NCBI GenBank assembly: GCA_030848705.1 | Contig: JAUIZM010000012.1 | Location: 3,784,679 to 3,848,678 of the forward strand | DNA length: 64,000 nt | Direction: 5' to 3' | Origin: Heracleum sosnowskyi | Taxonomy: Eukaryota; Streptophyta; Magnoliopsida; Apiales; Apiaceae | Shown: in pieces, positions 41,785-53,538 of the stretch | How positions within the stretch are numbered: the first letter of the stretch is position 1 | How the letters are laid out: every line of letters starts with the position of its first letter | Made by a program: the position numbers and the translations under genes | Notes under the pieces: model-generated | Told to the model about the DNA's origin: nothing | Databases searched by the model: none | The model's input: the letters and a program-made list of their open reading frames with translations, nothing else

Positions 41785-44165
41785 TTAGTTATCCCCTGGC
41801 AATATAGCGGAGCTGAGATTTGTAACCAATATAGGACTCCTGACAGCATGTTTACCTCCAACTTGAATCCAACTGATAGAACCATGAATGATTCTGCTTT
41901 TCAGTTTTCGTGGACCTTGTTGTTGGAAAATAATCTTAAACTTGTTTTATTGTTTTAAAATTATTAGTTGTTTAATTTAATCAAAACTAAGAAAATAAAT
42001 ATGTTTGTACGTCTACGTGTGCATGCTGCAGTACGTGGGAGTATTTGAATAAGTCTAACAGCAGTTGGAGTAATATTAGGAGTAGTAGAGTCAGTGTAGG
42101 AGTATGTGGCTGATTTGTAGCTACTGATTTGTTTTCTGGTATTTCTTTGTTTCTATTTATATGCTTTTGTAATCGGTTTTTAGCATACAGGAGAATGAAC
42201 ATTCAGTTTCCTTTTCTCTTTTAGTTTTATACATATACTGTCAGTAATGCGAGTGATGAAAATATCGATTTCAAACTCAATACTTGGTATCAGAGCTAGA
42301 GGAGGGGGGTTCAAGGCTTAACAGCCTTCCCTCCGGTCCTTGGGTTGTCGCTGGGTGGTGGCGGCACGGACGCCGGTGGCAAAGCTGCATGTGTAGTATG
42401 GAGCTGCCGAGAAAGATGAGGCAATGCCGGAAAAGACTACTGAAGGCAGAAAACGAGATAGAGTGGCCATTGAAGAAAATTAATTCTAGAATTATGGGTG
42501 ATTATGTGCACCGGGAGAGAAGTGCTCCAGTGAATTTGGTGTTGATGAGAAGTGCATCAACAAATTGGTGTTGATGAGAAGTGCATCAACAAATTGATAG
42601 TGGTGAGAAGTGCATCACAAAAATGAAGAGACGGTGATGAGAAGTGCATCACAAAAATGAAGAGAAGTGCTTCATAAGTTTAAGATTATGGGGTGAATGT
42701 TGGAAAATAATCTTAAACTTGTTTTATTGTTTTAAAATTATTAGTTGTTTAATTTAATCAAAACTAAGAAAATAAATATGTTTGTACGTCTACGTGTGCA
42801 TGCTGCAGTACGTGGGAGTATTTGAATAAGTCTAACAGCAGTTGGAGTAATATTAGGAGTAGTAGAGTCAGTGTAGGAGTATGTGGCTGATTTGTAGCTA
42901 CTGATTTGTTTTCTGGTATTTCTTTGTTTCTATTTATATGCTTTTGTAATCGGTTTTTAGCATACAGGAGAATGAACATTCAGTTTCCTTTTCTCTTTTA
43001 GTTTTATACATATACTGTCAGTAATGCGAGTGATGAAAATATCGATTTCAAACTCAATACTTGTATACTCAACTTGTAGCTTTGCTTCTCGTATTTTTCT
43101 TTGAAAATCAATTTATCAGGGACAGCACTGACTTCCAAGCCATCCATGGGTGTTATTTTCGCTTCATAGACTGATGTTTCATCTCCAACATTAGTCACAG
43201 TCCTTTGAAATTCTTTCAGAGTCAGAACACCCGGAGCCGCATCACTTTCATCAAAGAATGCAATGAAAGAAGGGTAATTGAGGTCAAGCGATGGATGGGA
43301 ACAGTTATATGAACCTGACCTGGTAACAGTTTGTATTTGCTTGCTGGTATAATTCAGTGCACAAAGAAGATTAATGTAGTCTGCTGCTTCTACGTCATAA
43401 ATGAGCCCCGGATCCAAGGCCTTGTTTGGATTGACATGGCCAGCTCCAATGGCAAAAGGAGTGGCTGGTTTGTTTGATCCAATATCTTGGATTGGGTTGT
43501 TTGTATTGTCCAAAAAGTCAGCTGTTGTCATCATTGCCGACCGGATTGCTGCAGGGCTCCATTCGCGGTGAACTCCTTTGAGCAGTGCCGCAAGACCTGC
43601 CAAATGTGGGCATGACATTGATGTACCAGATAAGAGATTGAAGTCACTGAAATAATCAGATGAACCAATTTGAGTGGCTGCCACATTTCTAGGCCATGAA
43701 GCTAAAACAAGGTCACCAGGTCCCATTATGTCAGGTTTTAATACAAATGGACAACTGGGAGATGGTCCTCTTGAGCTATAGGCAGCTACTTTAGGTGCTA
43801 CTTTTGAACCCAAACTAGTTTTTTGAAATTCAAAGCTTGCTTTTGCCTTCTCATTTGTGTTGACGTAATTCAAAATCTTTACACCATCTTGGGGATTCAA
43901 AAAGAGAGCTGGAAAGGAAATCTGAAGAATCAAACCCAAATCTGAACGATTTGTTATGAAAATACCAGCAGAAACATTTGCATTAAGACAGCCATAAACT
44001 TGCTCTCCGAGTGTATCATTCTCGTCTTGGCACACTACAATTTTTTGCCCAACCTTCTCAAGCTCTGTCTTGTTGTCACATGCACCCATGAGCTAATGAA
44101 ATGAAAACAAATTGTGAAACTGTAATCAAGAGAAAGAAAACATAGAATTGGATTTGTGCAGCCAT
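41785..44165 (-). pseudogene. Subtilisin-like protease pseudogene, internally deleted and interrupted
   Basis: A plant subtilase (secreted serine protease, S8 family). It starts at 44165 with a good signal peptide (MAAQIQFYVFFLLITVSQF...). After about 29 codons the sequence jumps to the middle of the protein (GACDNKTELEKVGQKIVVCQ), with a frame change. The propeptide and the catalytic Asp and His regions are gone. The catalytic Ser motif GTSMSCPHLAGLAALLKG remains, followed by LNYPSFIAF and the fibronectin-like end. Near the end a miniature LTR element (41921-43059) interrupts the exon. The last ~45 codons resume on its far side (LKSRIIHGSISW, VVT-like SPILVTNL) to a stop at 41785-41787. It cannot be a working protease. 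Confidence 0.88.
41921..43059. mobile_element. Miniature LTR retrotransposon (TRIM-like), very young
   Basis: 1139 bp. Two 362-bp direct repeats (41921-42282 and 42698-43059) start TGTTGG and end CAATA. By eye they are identical. The target duplication is CTTGT at 41916-41920 and 43060-43064. TGGTATCAGAGC (initiator tRNA-Met primer site) is at 42285-42296 and a purine tract ATGGGGTGAA lies before the second LTR. The 415-bp interior has no gag or pol but repeats GATGAGAAGTGCATCA several times. It must rely on proteins from another element. It is larger than a typical TRIM. Confidence 0.9.
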
Positions 44166-44227
44166 GGTATAATTTGAGTGATTAAAAACTGAAGTGGATA
44201 CTGTTTAAACTTGAGTTGATGGATTCT

Positions 44228-44236
44228 TATATAATG
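44228..44236 (-). promoter_or_regulatory. TATA box of the subtilase pseudogene
   Basis: The minus strand reads CCATTATATAAGAATCC about 65 bp before the ATG at 44165. The promoter region therefore appears retained although the gene is broken. Confidence 0.55.
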
Positions 44237-44239
44237 GAG

Positions 44240-44634
44240 TATAAGCATGGAAATGCAATATTAATAACTAATTTTTTTTTTTTTGCTAATTATTTATTAC
44301 AACTTGTTTTTTTTTTTTTTTGCTAATTATTAATAATAATTTTGGAAAGACTTGGGGACCCTCCTTTGAGATAAGGGCTACAAGGAAGATTTTTATGATC
44401 AACTACTGTCAGAGCCATAGAAATAATGAAGGGTTTGTGTTGTGCACCCTAAAATGATAGTACGGGTATATAGGAATTAAAAAACAACATGCACATATAT
44501 ACCATGTTTCTTTTTCTATAATTAATTATACCAACAAATTTGTAAGAAAAATTTAGGTATATGCTAATTTCGGAGAACTGCTGCTAACCAGCATTAATAG
44601 AACTCTGCTTGAGTATTCAGAAACACCCTCTACA
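44240..44634. other. Upstream region with duplicated poly-T blocks
   Basis: A poly-T run followed by GCTAATTATT occurs twice (about 44271-44290 and 44307-44332). I see no gene. Confidence 0.4.
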
Positions 44635-45051
44635 CGCCGCCGTACTAAATTACCAAAATAACAAATTTGGTTATCATAATCTTCGATTTTTCGTAACTAC
44701 ATAATTATACAAGATTTATTTATTTTAAATTTTTTAGCTTCATCCAGAGTTCGATTCCTTACAAATACGTAATTATATAAGATTTATTTATTTACTTTAA
44801 ATTCAATAACTTCATCGAGCGTTAGATTTTTTGAAGCTACGTAATCATATAAGATTTATTTATTTACTTTAATTTCTTTATCTTTATGCATATTTCGATT
44901 GTCTATAACTACATAATTAAATAGTTATTTATTTATTATATATTTTTATCATTCAATTCTCGAGAAATACATTTTTAAATAATATTTATTAATACTAATA
45001 TTTTAATGTTGACTCATGTTCTGCACGTGCTTAGTACGGGTTATAAGCTAG
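44635..45051 (+). mobile_element. Short Helitron (copy E), 5' truncated
   Basis: Plus-oriented. It ends GGGTTATAAGCTAG followed by T at 45052, the family 3' end; the hairpin is worn (GCACGTGCTTAGTACGGG). Interior units of about 70 bp match the other copies. The first ~45 bp of the family are missing at the left. Confidence 0.75.
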
Positions 45052-45256
45052 TAAGATATAAAGTGCTTATATTGTTTTTTCAATTTTCACATATATTACA
45101 TAAAATTTTAATGTATAAAGTATAAACATGTGCAAAAATTTGGATGGTTCCGCGCGTTACAATAATTCAGAAACCACGGCACAAGTGGCAGTCATTTCGA
45201 TCGCAGTCATTAACATGCACCACAGCACCAGTGTTCGGAGAAACATGGTTCCAGAA
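45052..45256. other. Spacer between two Helitrons
   Basis: About 200 bp with a short plus-strand open stretch (from 45128) that I do not recognise and do not call. Confidence 0.35.
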
Positions 45257-45670
45257 TCTATAACCTTTATTAATAAACGAAACCCCCTTTTAAATGGTAT
45301 TTCAGTATCAAAATTTGGTTCCACACTTATTTTGATTTCACCCCAGAGTCTAATTTCAATTATAATTCTATATCTATATTAGTTTTTAATGGTTCTACCT
45401 TTATTTTGGTTTCACCCCTAATTATATTACACCCTATACTCTCACAATCTTATTATAATTGCAATTATTTTATTACGAAATTTAGAAATAATGTATCTAT
45501 CATAATTAAATTAATAAAATTACATTTATTAATACTTCAGTTCCAAATTTGATTCAATTCTTATTTTGGTTTCATCAGTAAATTATTGTCATTCACTACA
45601 ATTCTAAATTATTTTTAAAATTGTTTTATTAATTAATTAATTTAAACAAAGGGCCCGTGTTATCATCTAG
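45257..45670 (+). mobile_element. Second type of short Helitron (copy F)
   Basis: 414 bp. It starts A|TCTATAACCTTTATTAATAAA and ends GGGCCCGTGTTATCATCTAG|T, i.e. TC...CTAG between A and T. The interior is AT-rich with TTTTGGTTTCACCCC-like repeats and no coding. It differs from family A-E in sequence. Confidence 0.7.
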
Positions 45671-46139
45671 TAACCAAATAAAGCTTGTTTGGTTTTTAGA
45701 ACGCTCAACTTGCAGAGGTGCTAAGTAGATTTTATTTAGTTCTGGTTGGTCACAAATCATCCTCAGTCCTATCCATACAATGTAAGAATGCAGAAGCTAA
45801 CAAGATATGATACGTGACTTTTCTTCAACAATATTATTCATTCTCTTTTATTTTATTAATGTTAGGTTGGAGTTTTGCGATAATATATATAGATTCCTTT
45901 GCCAGATTCTGAGTCCAGTACAGTTTGTGAATGATTAATATCTGAGTATGTATGATTAAATGTGACTAACAACCAGGATTCGAGCAACATTACAGGGGAT
46001 GACAGCATTCGAGCAACAGATTGCAGAAAAATAAATATTGGCTCGACTGTTCTTCTACATTGTAGTATATATTCTGTCTGCATTTCTAAATGTTATAAAG
46101 TTTTAAGCATTATTCCAGTTTTATATTTTCTAGTTGCAT
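45671..46139. other. Intergenic, nothing recognised
   Basis: No supported gene or element. Confidence 0.4.
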
Positions 46140-46806
46140 GATTCTCGAGCTGTACAATTGAAGCATTGATATATTGACAGAGAAGAAAGAAAATTTATCA
46201 GTGTACAAGGTAATAAATGATGGATAATTTAAATCAGAAGACTTGTTCATGCATCTGTAGCTGGCTCTTGTGATTGTTTTGATTTGATTTTGTGTCAAGT
46301 TCATGGAACAGAGAAGATTAGCATAGTCTTGTGCTGTAGCATCGTATATAAGGCCTGGATTAAGTGCACGATTAGGGTCTATGTGGCCTGCTCCCATGGC
46401 TAATGGAGTAGCAAAATTAAAACCTGTACCAATGTCTCGAATACTGCTATGTGTGTTATCTAAGGGGTTGGCTGTGGTAATCATTGCAGATCTTATAGCA
46501 GCAGGGCTCCAGTCGGGATGCGCACCTTTTAGGAGAGCAGCGAGACCAGAAGCATGAGGACAAGACATGGATGTCCCTGAAATTGGAATAAAGTCACTAG
46601 ATAACTCAATGTTGTTACCTATGTTGGCTACACCACCGTATGGGATCCATGAAGCCAAGACTAATGTCCCTGGTGCCATTATATCTGGCTTTAAGATTCC
46701 TGGATAACTTGCCGAGGGGCCTCTTGAACTGTATTTAACAACTGCAGGTGCTGCTTGTGTGCCCACAAATGTTTCTTGAAACTTGATGCTAGCCAATGGT
46801 TGAGAA
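46140..46806 (-). pseudogene. Subtilase fragment, truncated at both ends
   Basis: About 220 codons of a plant subtilase on the minus strand, from PLASIKFQETFVGTQAAP through SSRGPSASYPGILKPDIMAP and the catalytic Ser motif GTSMSCPHASGLAALLKG to SDLNYPSFI near 46215. After that the sequence no longer matches the family, so the end is a deletion or a lost exon. At the N-terminal side it stops abruptly against an RLP fragment running the other way. The Asp and His active-site regions are absent. Confidence 0.82.
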
Positions 46807-47937
46807 ACACTTCAGTGTCTTTCCAGTTCTTTAAAAGCCCTTGTTCTCCAAGACAACAATTTTTCTGGTACAATTCCGCAAACATATTTCAAAGGCTGTG
46901 AGCTAAAGGTGATTAACTTGAGTGGAAATCAGTTAATAGGGAAAGTACCAAAATCATTGTCAAATTGTAAAATGCTTCAAATATTGGATCTGTCAAATAA
47001 TCGGATGGAACAAACTTTCCCCGTTTGGTTAGGGACTCTTCCGCAACTACAAGTTTTAATTCTACATTCAAACAAGTTCCATGGTGGATTGGGAAGTCCT
47101 ACTATTCCTTCAGAGTTCCCAATGTTGCGCATTCTTGATCTCTCTCACAACTGCTTAACTGGTAATTTGCCCGTGGATTATGTTAAGATTTGGAATGCGA
47201 TGAAAGTTTTCAGCCCAGACATGGAACTTTATATAAACACGGGTGTAGATTTTAAAACCGCCAATATTGACTTCACAGAGTCGTATCCGAGTTCGAAAAC
47301 TCTTACGAACAAAGGGGTAAGGCGAGTATACATTAAAATTTTAAATTTTTTCACTGCCATTGACCTCTCAAGTAACAATTTCACAGGGCAGATTCCAGAA
47401 TCTCTTGGAAGTCTGCAGGCTCTCCAGTCACTCAACCTTTCAAACAATGATCTCACTGGTCGAATTCCTCCGTCACTCGGGAAACTAACACAACTTGAAT
47501 CGTTGGACCTTTCACAGAACAAGCTCTCAGGAGTCATCCCTGAACAGTTAGCAGTACAACTCAATTTTCTCGCTTTCTTCAATGTGTCTAACAACTTCCT
47601 AAGTGGTCATATACCACAAGGCCCGCAGTTCAAAACATTTGACAACAATTCTTACATGGAAAACTCAGGACTTTGTGGATTCCCGTTATCTAAGAATTGT
47701 GGAACTGTGCTGTCACCACCTGATGACAACGAGGATGATTCTGATGAAGATAAGTTTCCAAGTGGATTTGATTGGTTATTCATCTTAGCAGGACTTGGAA
47801 GTGGGCTTGTTGTTGGGTTTGTTATGGGAGGCATTCTAACAGATAAATACCTGTGGCTGATTTTTTGGATTTTCCAGAAATTTGGAAGGGCACAAAAGAA
47901 ACCGAGGATGCGGAAGAGGCAGATCATTCGGGCTTAG
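46807..47937 (+). pseudogene. RLP C-terminal fragment (RLP-4)
   Basis: The open frame runs from the LRR LQCLSSSLKALVLQDNNFSG to the stop at 47935-47937, about 376 codons. It includes the island ending in KTLTNKGVRRVY, four LRRs, the cap NSGLCGFPLSKNC, an acidic linker (NEDDSDEDKF), a membrane helix and a basic tail. It corresponds to the last 40% of RLP-2 and is not internally broken. The N-terminal half, signal peptide and promoter are missing. Its left edge directly abuts a subtilase fragment on the other strand. Confidence 0.88.
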
Positions 47938-48214
47938 GAAACAGGTTTGCTATAACCGGTACTTAGAAATGTGTTTTGTAGTGTCATTTACCGGGCAAGG
48001 GCGTGCATTGTTGTTCTTTAAATGTTTTGTTTTACTTGTATGTATTCCTGTTTTTTCTAATTTATTTGGTTGAGGTTGTTCTGTCTTGAATTACATTATT
48101 TCTATTTCTTTTGAGTCTAATTAATAAAGATCTAGTTACATACAGAACAGTAAAGTTATGATGATCAAATCATAGAAAATATGCTATTACCGGAAGATGT
48201 AAATTTCCAGTCTC
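47938..48214. other. Old 3' flank of RLP-4
   Basis: About 280 bp without a gene; probably the 3' untranslated region and a spacer. Confidence 0.4.
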
Positions 48215-48665
48215 CTGTTCTGGTCATATGAAATCCCGTTGTGGCTGATGAACTTGACCCAATTAATAGAACTAAATTTGCGCTTTAATAAACTAACAGG
48301 TAAAATTCCTCGCTCACTTTCTCAACTCAAAAATCTCGAATATATCTTTCTCTTGCTACAAATAACTTTACTGGTACAGTAGAGTCTGACATATTTCAGA
48401 ACTTTAGAAACCTTACCATTCTCAATCTATCTGAGTCGAATATAACATTTGTTGCCCCCCATCAAATTATCTTCACTCTTCCAGAGCCTAAACTTTTAGG
48501 TTTGAGATTCTGTAACTTAACAGAGTTCCCATACTTTCTGCGGTTCCTGAGTAACTTAAGGGGACTTGAACTGGATGGAAACAATATTCACGGTAATATG
48601 CCACACTGGATTTGGAATGTAAGTAATAATTTGGAGCTAATAAACCTTGCTTCCAACTACCTAAC
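48215..48665 (+). pseudogene. RLP middle fragment (RLP-5), cut by a Copia element
   Basis: It starts at IPLWLMNLTQLIELNLRFNK, has a frame change near 48350, and continues with LRRs (RFCNLTEFPYFLRFLSNLRG, GNNIHGNMPHWIWNVSNN) to SNYLT at 48665, where the Copia LTR begins. It matches the middle of RLP-1 more closely than RLP-2 (LWLMN). The remainder would lie beyond the right edge of the window if the insertion was simple. Confidence 0.82.
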
Positions 48666-48935
48666 TGATAACAAGCAGAATTTTATCAAAGAAATAAAGC
48701 TTGTCTCAGAGAGAAAAACATTGGAGGAGGGAACAGATACATTTCATTGATAATTGATTCTGTTAGCCTCTACAATTGTTCTCAAAGATCCTTATAGCTA
48801 AGCAGTACATGTGTTGTCACTAACAGCCGAAGTAAAATAACAACCTTGTCTTATATTCTAGGTACAACCTTGTCTTGTACAGTAATTTATTTAGTAACTG
48901 TTACAAAAGGAAATGGGAACACTTGTGGTCCTTCA
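48666..48935 (-). repeat. 3' LTR of the Copia element
   Basis: About 270 bp on the minus strand, starting TGAAGGACC and ending TTGTTATCA. It differs from the 72 bp kept of the 5' LTR by one base (AAAGAAAT/AAAGCAAT). The exact start next to the purine tract could be a few bases off. Confidence 0.75.
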
Positions 48936-48945
48936 ATACTCCCCC

Positions 48946-51900
48946 TCAAGCTGGAGAGGGAGGCATAACTGAAGCTCCCAGCTTGCTGATGAGATATTGA
49001 TGTTGTGGAACAGGGAGGATCTTCGTGAAGATGTCAGCCACTTGTTCACTGGATGACACATGGGAGGTGTTGATTAGGCTAGCCTTTACTTGATCACGAA
49101 GAAAATGGCAGTCAATTTCCACGTGTTTTGTGTGTTCGTGGAGCACGGGATTAGCAGCTATTGCAAGTGCCGCTTGGTTGTCACACTTAAGCTGAGTTGG
49201 AGGTAACTGCTTGATGCCGAGGTCTTTTAGTAAAGCAGATAGCCAAGTAACTTCGCAAGTAGTAAGGGCCATTGCCCGATATTCCGCTTCAGCTGATGAT
49301 CGTGCCACAACAGCCTGTTTCTTGGCTTTCCGGGAGATAGGGGACTGTCCCAAAAAGATACAATAGCCAGTGGTTGACTTACGTGCAGTGGGGTAGCTTG
49401 CCCAGTCGCTATCACAGTACGCGGTCAGCTGAGCAGCACTAGATGAGGCAAGGAGAATCCCTTGAGAGGGTGAGCCAGCTAAATAACGAAGTAGTCTCTT
49501 TGCTGCTTGCAAATGAACAGTTGTGGGTGTGTTCATATATTGACTGAGAGTGTGAATGGTGAAGCAGATGTCAGGACGTGTAATGGTTAAATAGATAAGT
49601 TGACCAAGCAGGCGTTGATAGGGCAGAGCGGTGGGGGTGAGTTTGATGTGTGAATCCATAGGGAGAGAGACAGGTTTGCAGTTCAGTAAACCATGTTCCG
49701 TGAGGAGATCAATGGTGTATTTCCGTTGAGATAGAAAGAACCCAGATGAAGATCTGTCTACTTCAAGCCCCAAAAAATAACGAATTGGCCCCAAGTCTTT
49801 CATGTGAAATTGATTGGACAACATGTGTTTGAGGTGATGTATTTCTTCCAAAGAGGAGCCACACACAAGAAGATCATCCACGTATATGAGGACATCAAGC
49901 ACAAATGTGGGAGTTTGTTTAAGAAAAAACTATAATCAGATTTTGATTGCTTGAACCCCAGAGTGAGAAGGGTCAGTGAAAGCTTAGAAAACCAAAGTCG
50001 GGGCGCCTGTTTCAACCCGTACAATGCTTTAAGCAGTTTACATACCAGGGTGGAGGATACTTTACTTGCACCATTGTTATTCAATTTTATTCTGCAGCCA
50101 ATGTTTGTGTATCCCGAGGGCAACTTCATGTAGACATCTTCAAGTAGTTCACTGTGTAAGAACGCATTGGATACATCCATTTGTAGGGTGTGCCAATCAT
50201 GTATAGCAGCAACAGCTAGCAGCGTTCGAACTATTGTCATTTTCGCAATGGGTGCGAATGTTTCTATATAGTCTTCTCCAAATTTTTTTTGACAACCCAA
50301 TATAACTAGTCGGGATTTATATCGTTCAACACTCCCATCTGGGTTATATTTGGTTTTAAACAACCATTTACACCCGATAGCCGTTTTTTCCGGTGGCAGC
50401 TCTGTGACAGTCCATGTATTGTTCTTTTCCAGAGCTTCAAGCTCATCATTCATCGCTGAGACCCAGTGTGACTGTTGTACAGCGTCTTTGAAGCAACTTG
50501 GATCAGTGGAAGAGGCAAGAGTGGTCAAGAAACATTGAAAGTTAGGTGTGATTTCAGTGATAGCCAAATTGGCAATTGACTGACAAGTGTTTGTAATATA
50601 GTCTGAGTGCCATTATGGCGGTTGGTGAAGTCTCGTTGAGCGTCGAGGCTCAACTGGTGGAGTAGGACACTGTATTGGAGACTGCAAAGTGGAGGAGGAA
50701 ACAGGTGAGCTAGGCCTTGAGTATTCTGTCACGTAAATCTCATCAGAAACAGGGGTGGAAGGCATGCGGATAGGCACTAGCTGCGTGTATTTACTAGCTG
50801 TTCCAGATTGAAAAGGGAAGATGTCTTCGTGAAACTTTACATCCCTAGATATGAACTGCTCCTTAGTGATCAAGTTGAGCAATCTATATCCCTTCTTGGT
50901 TGGAGGATAACCCAAGAAGACACATGCGACACCTCGGGCCTCAAACTTGTCAGTTGGCACACGTGGGTTGTAGGCGAATGCAAGACACCCAAACACTCGT
51001 AAGTGATCATACTCAGGTGTGAGTGCATATAAAGCTTCAGATGGAGTTTTATTATCCAGCAGAGGTGTAGGTAATCTATTAATCAAATAGACAGCTGTCA
51101 TTACACAATCTCCCCACAGATTCAAAGGAATGTTGGCCTGAAATCGTATTGCATGAGCTGTTTCCAAGATGAATCTGTGCTTCCGTTCAACTCGGGCATT
51201 TTATTGTGGCCGATAAGGACACGATGTTTGGTGTAGAATCCCTTTCTCTGCAAATAATTGCTTGCACAAAGCATTATCAAACTCCAAGCCATTATTAGAG
51301 CGTATGGCCTTTATGGTGTTGTGGAATTGATTTTGGGCATAGTTGGAGAAGGTCTTTAGAGTGTTCAGTGCTTCAGACTTATGAGACAACAGGTATAACC
51401 AAGTGTACCGTGTGTGGTCATCGACAAGAGTTAAGAAGAATCTGCAAGTACCTTTTGTGCATTCTTTATAGGGCCCCCATATGTCTATATGCACTAGGTC
51501 AAATGGCTTGAGTGCATGTGACTTACTAGTTGGGAAAAGAAGTTTTGTAAATCTAGAAAGAGGGCAGGTTATGCACACTGTAGGATGTTGTCTGGGAAGG
51601 CCAGGTAGAGTAGCAATTTGTTTAATTTTTGAAATGGGGGCATGGCCTAGCCTATAGTGCCAGAGGTCTAGACTAAGACATGAGGTTGAAGATTGTGACT
51701 GGACAGTATTCAAAGGTACAGCAGAGCTAGATACATTGGTCAAGGCACTAGTATTGAAGGTAGCATGTGAATAGGGATTAAAATAGTGCAGACCATTCTT
51801 GGGAAGACCCAGGCCTATTACTCTATTCGAGACATTATCAGTAATGCAACAATAGTTAGGATAAAATTGGACTTGGCAATCATTATCCTTGATCAACTTT

Positions 51901-53261
51901 TGAACAGATAAGAGGCCATGTTGAAACTTAGGTACACATAAAACACCAGTCAAACTTAAGCCATTGGGAAAAGACACAGTACCTGTGTGAGAGATTATAG
52001 CCTTGTCACCGTTGGGAAGATTAATTTGAGGTGATTTTGTTGCCAATGAAACACTGTCAAGATAGTGTAAGTGTGGAGTCATGTGGTATGACGCACCAGA
52101 GTCAATTATCCACTCATGATTAGAATCAACAACAGCTTGACATGAGATCATACCAGAAAAATGGTAGTCTAGCTCATCACCTATTTCAGGAGGCTTGGAA
52201 CTATTTATTTGCAGATGTGGGACAAGCTGAGCTAGCTGTTCGAGTTGCTGAGGTGTGAAGAGAAGGCTGGATGCAGGTGATACAGGAACAGAGCAAGCAT
52301 TTGTTGATGTAGATGCATCAAGTGCAGTAGCAGCCATTCTATGTGGTGGTGGTTTATTGGCAGAAGACCAACGAAGAGCAGCTTGGGGTCTGGTTCTATT
52401 GGGTTGTTGATTTGGAGAGTGTTTTGGATGCCAACGAGGGAATCCAATAACAGTCCAACACCTATCACTGCTGTGACCTTTAACTTTACAAGCCGAGCAA
52501 AACAGTGATCTTTCTTGTGGTATTATCTTGCTATACATCGCAGAAAGATCAGGGTCAGACACTACAGAAGTCAAAAGAGTTTTCTGGGCTTCTTCTTGTT
52601 GCAATACAGCAATAGCATGTTTTACAGTTGGCAGGGGTTGTATCATTAGTAACTGACTTCGTTGAGCACCATAGATCTCATTTACACCATTAAGAAATTG
52701 AAAGAGTCTCGCTTCTTCCTTCTGCAACTCTATGGTTGCTAGCAGTTTTTTTATTTCCTCGGTAGGGCTAATAATTACAGGAAGAATGTTTATTGAATCG
52801 AGTTCCTCCCACAAGGTCTTCATTGTCGTATAGTATTCATTCACAGTGGCAGTGTGTTGTCTCACCTCATAGAGATCTTTGCTTAGCTTATACTTCCGAG
52901 AGCCATTTGTTAGAGTGAACCTTTTTTCAAGATTTTTCCAAATTTCACAAGCATTAGTCATATACATAATAGACTTTCTAACAGTTGGAGATACATTACC
53001 AGTGATCCAAGATATCACCATGTTGGTGCACGTTTCCAACATCTCGGCTTTATTTTCATCATCTACCGGTTTTGTCATTGTTCCATTGACAAATCCCAAC
53101 TTCCGTTTAGAGGCTAGGTTAATTTCCATAGATCGAGACCATGCTCTGTAATCAGCTGAGCCTTGCAGCTTGTCGACTAGAATGGAACTAACATTATCAA
53201 ATGGGTGAAGAAAGAAGGGGTTTAACATATCTTGGTATGATATTCTTGAAGGTGTTGCCAT
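48946..53261 (-). pseudogene. Copia gag-pol pseudogene
   Basis: The frame starts MATPSRISYQDML at 53261. Gag has the UBN2-type region and a CCHC knuckle (CSACKVKGHSSDRC). Protease is at IIDSGASYHM, the pre-integrase region at HYRLGHAP...C..C, and integrase at LVHIDIWGPY. The second integrase Asp appears as Asn (IRSNNGLEF, usually RSDNG). TAA stops replace expected CAA at about 51198-51200 and 50612. RT follows (WKWLFK-like CKWLFKTKYN, MDVSNAFLHSEL). A frameshift in an A run near 49925 precedes YVDDLLVCG. RNase H ends with DIFTKILPV. The total length is normal for Copia. It is not functional as read. Confidence 0.9.
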
Positions 53262-53465
53262 ATTTGGTTAAGGAATGTTAAGATTCTATAGAAAGGTTGA
53301 ATCTGTGTTGGTGATTTGAAAATAGAAAAGTAGATCTGGGGATTCGGAAAAAGAAAACAAGACAAGTCTGAGAAAAGAAGCAAGAGAGGGGATTAAAAGA
53401 GATGAGGATTGTAGAGTAAGATTAAAGAAGAATGTTTACAGGCAGGAAAGACTACTCTGATACCA

Positions 53466-53537
53466 TGATAACAAGCAGAATTTTATCAAAGCAATAAAGC
53501 TTGTCTCAGAGAGAAAAACATTGGAGGAGGGAACATA
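53466..53537 (-). repeat. Partial 5' LTR of the Copia element
   Basis: Only the 3'-most 72 bp remain (ends ...CTTGTTATCA next to the primer site). The rest was separated by the insertion at 53539. Confidence 0.8.
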
Positions 53538-53538
53538 T

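Larger units (their letters stand above)
48666..53537 (-). mobile_element. Degenerate Ty1/copia element, cut on its 5' side
   Basis: Minus strand. The 3' LTR is 48666-48935, preceded by the purine tract TTGAGGGGGAGTAT (about 48936-48949). The partial 5' LTR is 53466-53537 and the primer site TGGTATCAGAGTAG is at 53452-53465. The missing part of the 5' LTR is explained by the giant-LTR element starting at 53539. Gag-pol is complete in outline but has several inactivating changes. Confidence 0.9.

Noticed and set aside
41987..42202. 71-codon minus-strand ORF, repeated at 42764-42979
   Set aside because: It lies wholly within the identical LTRs of the miniature element and has no recognisable domain.
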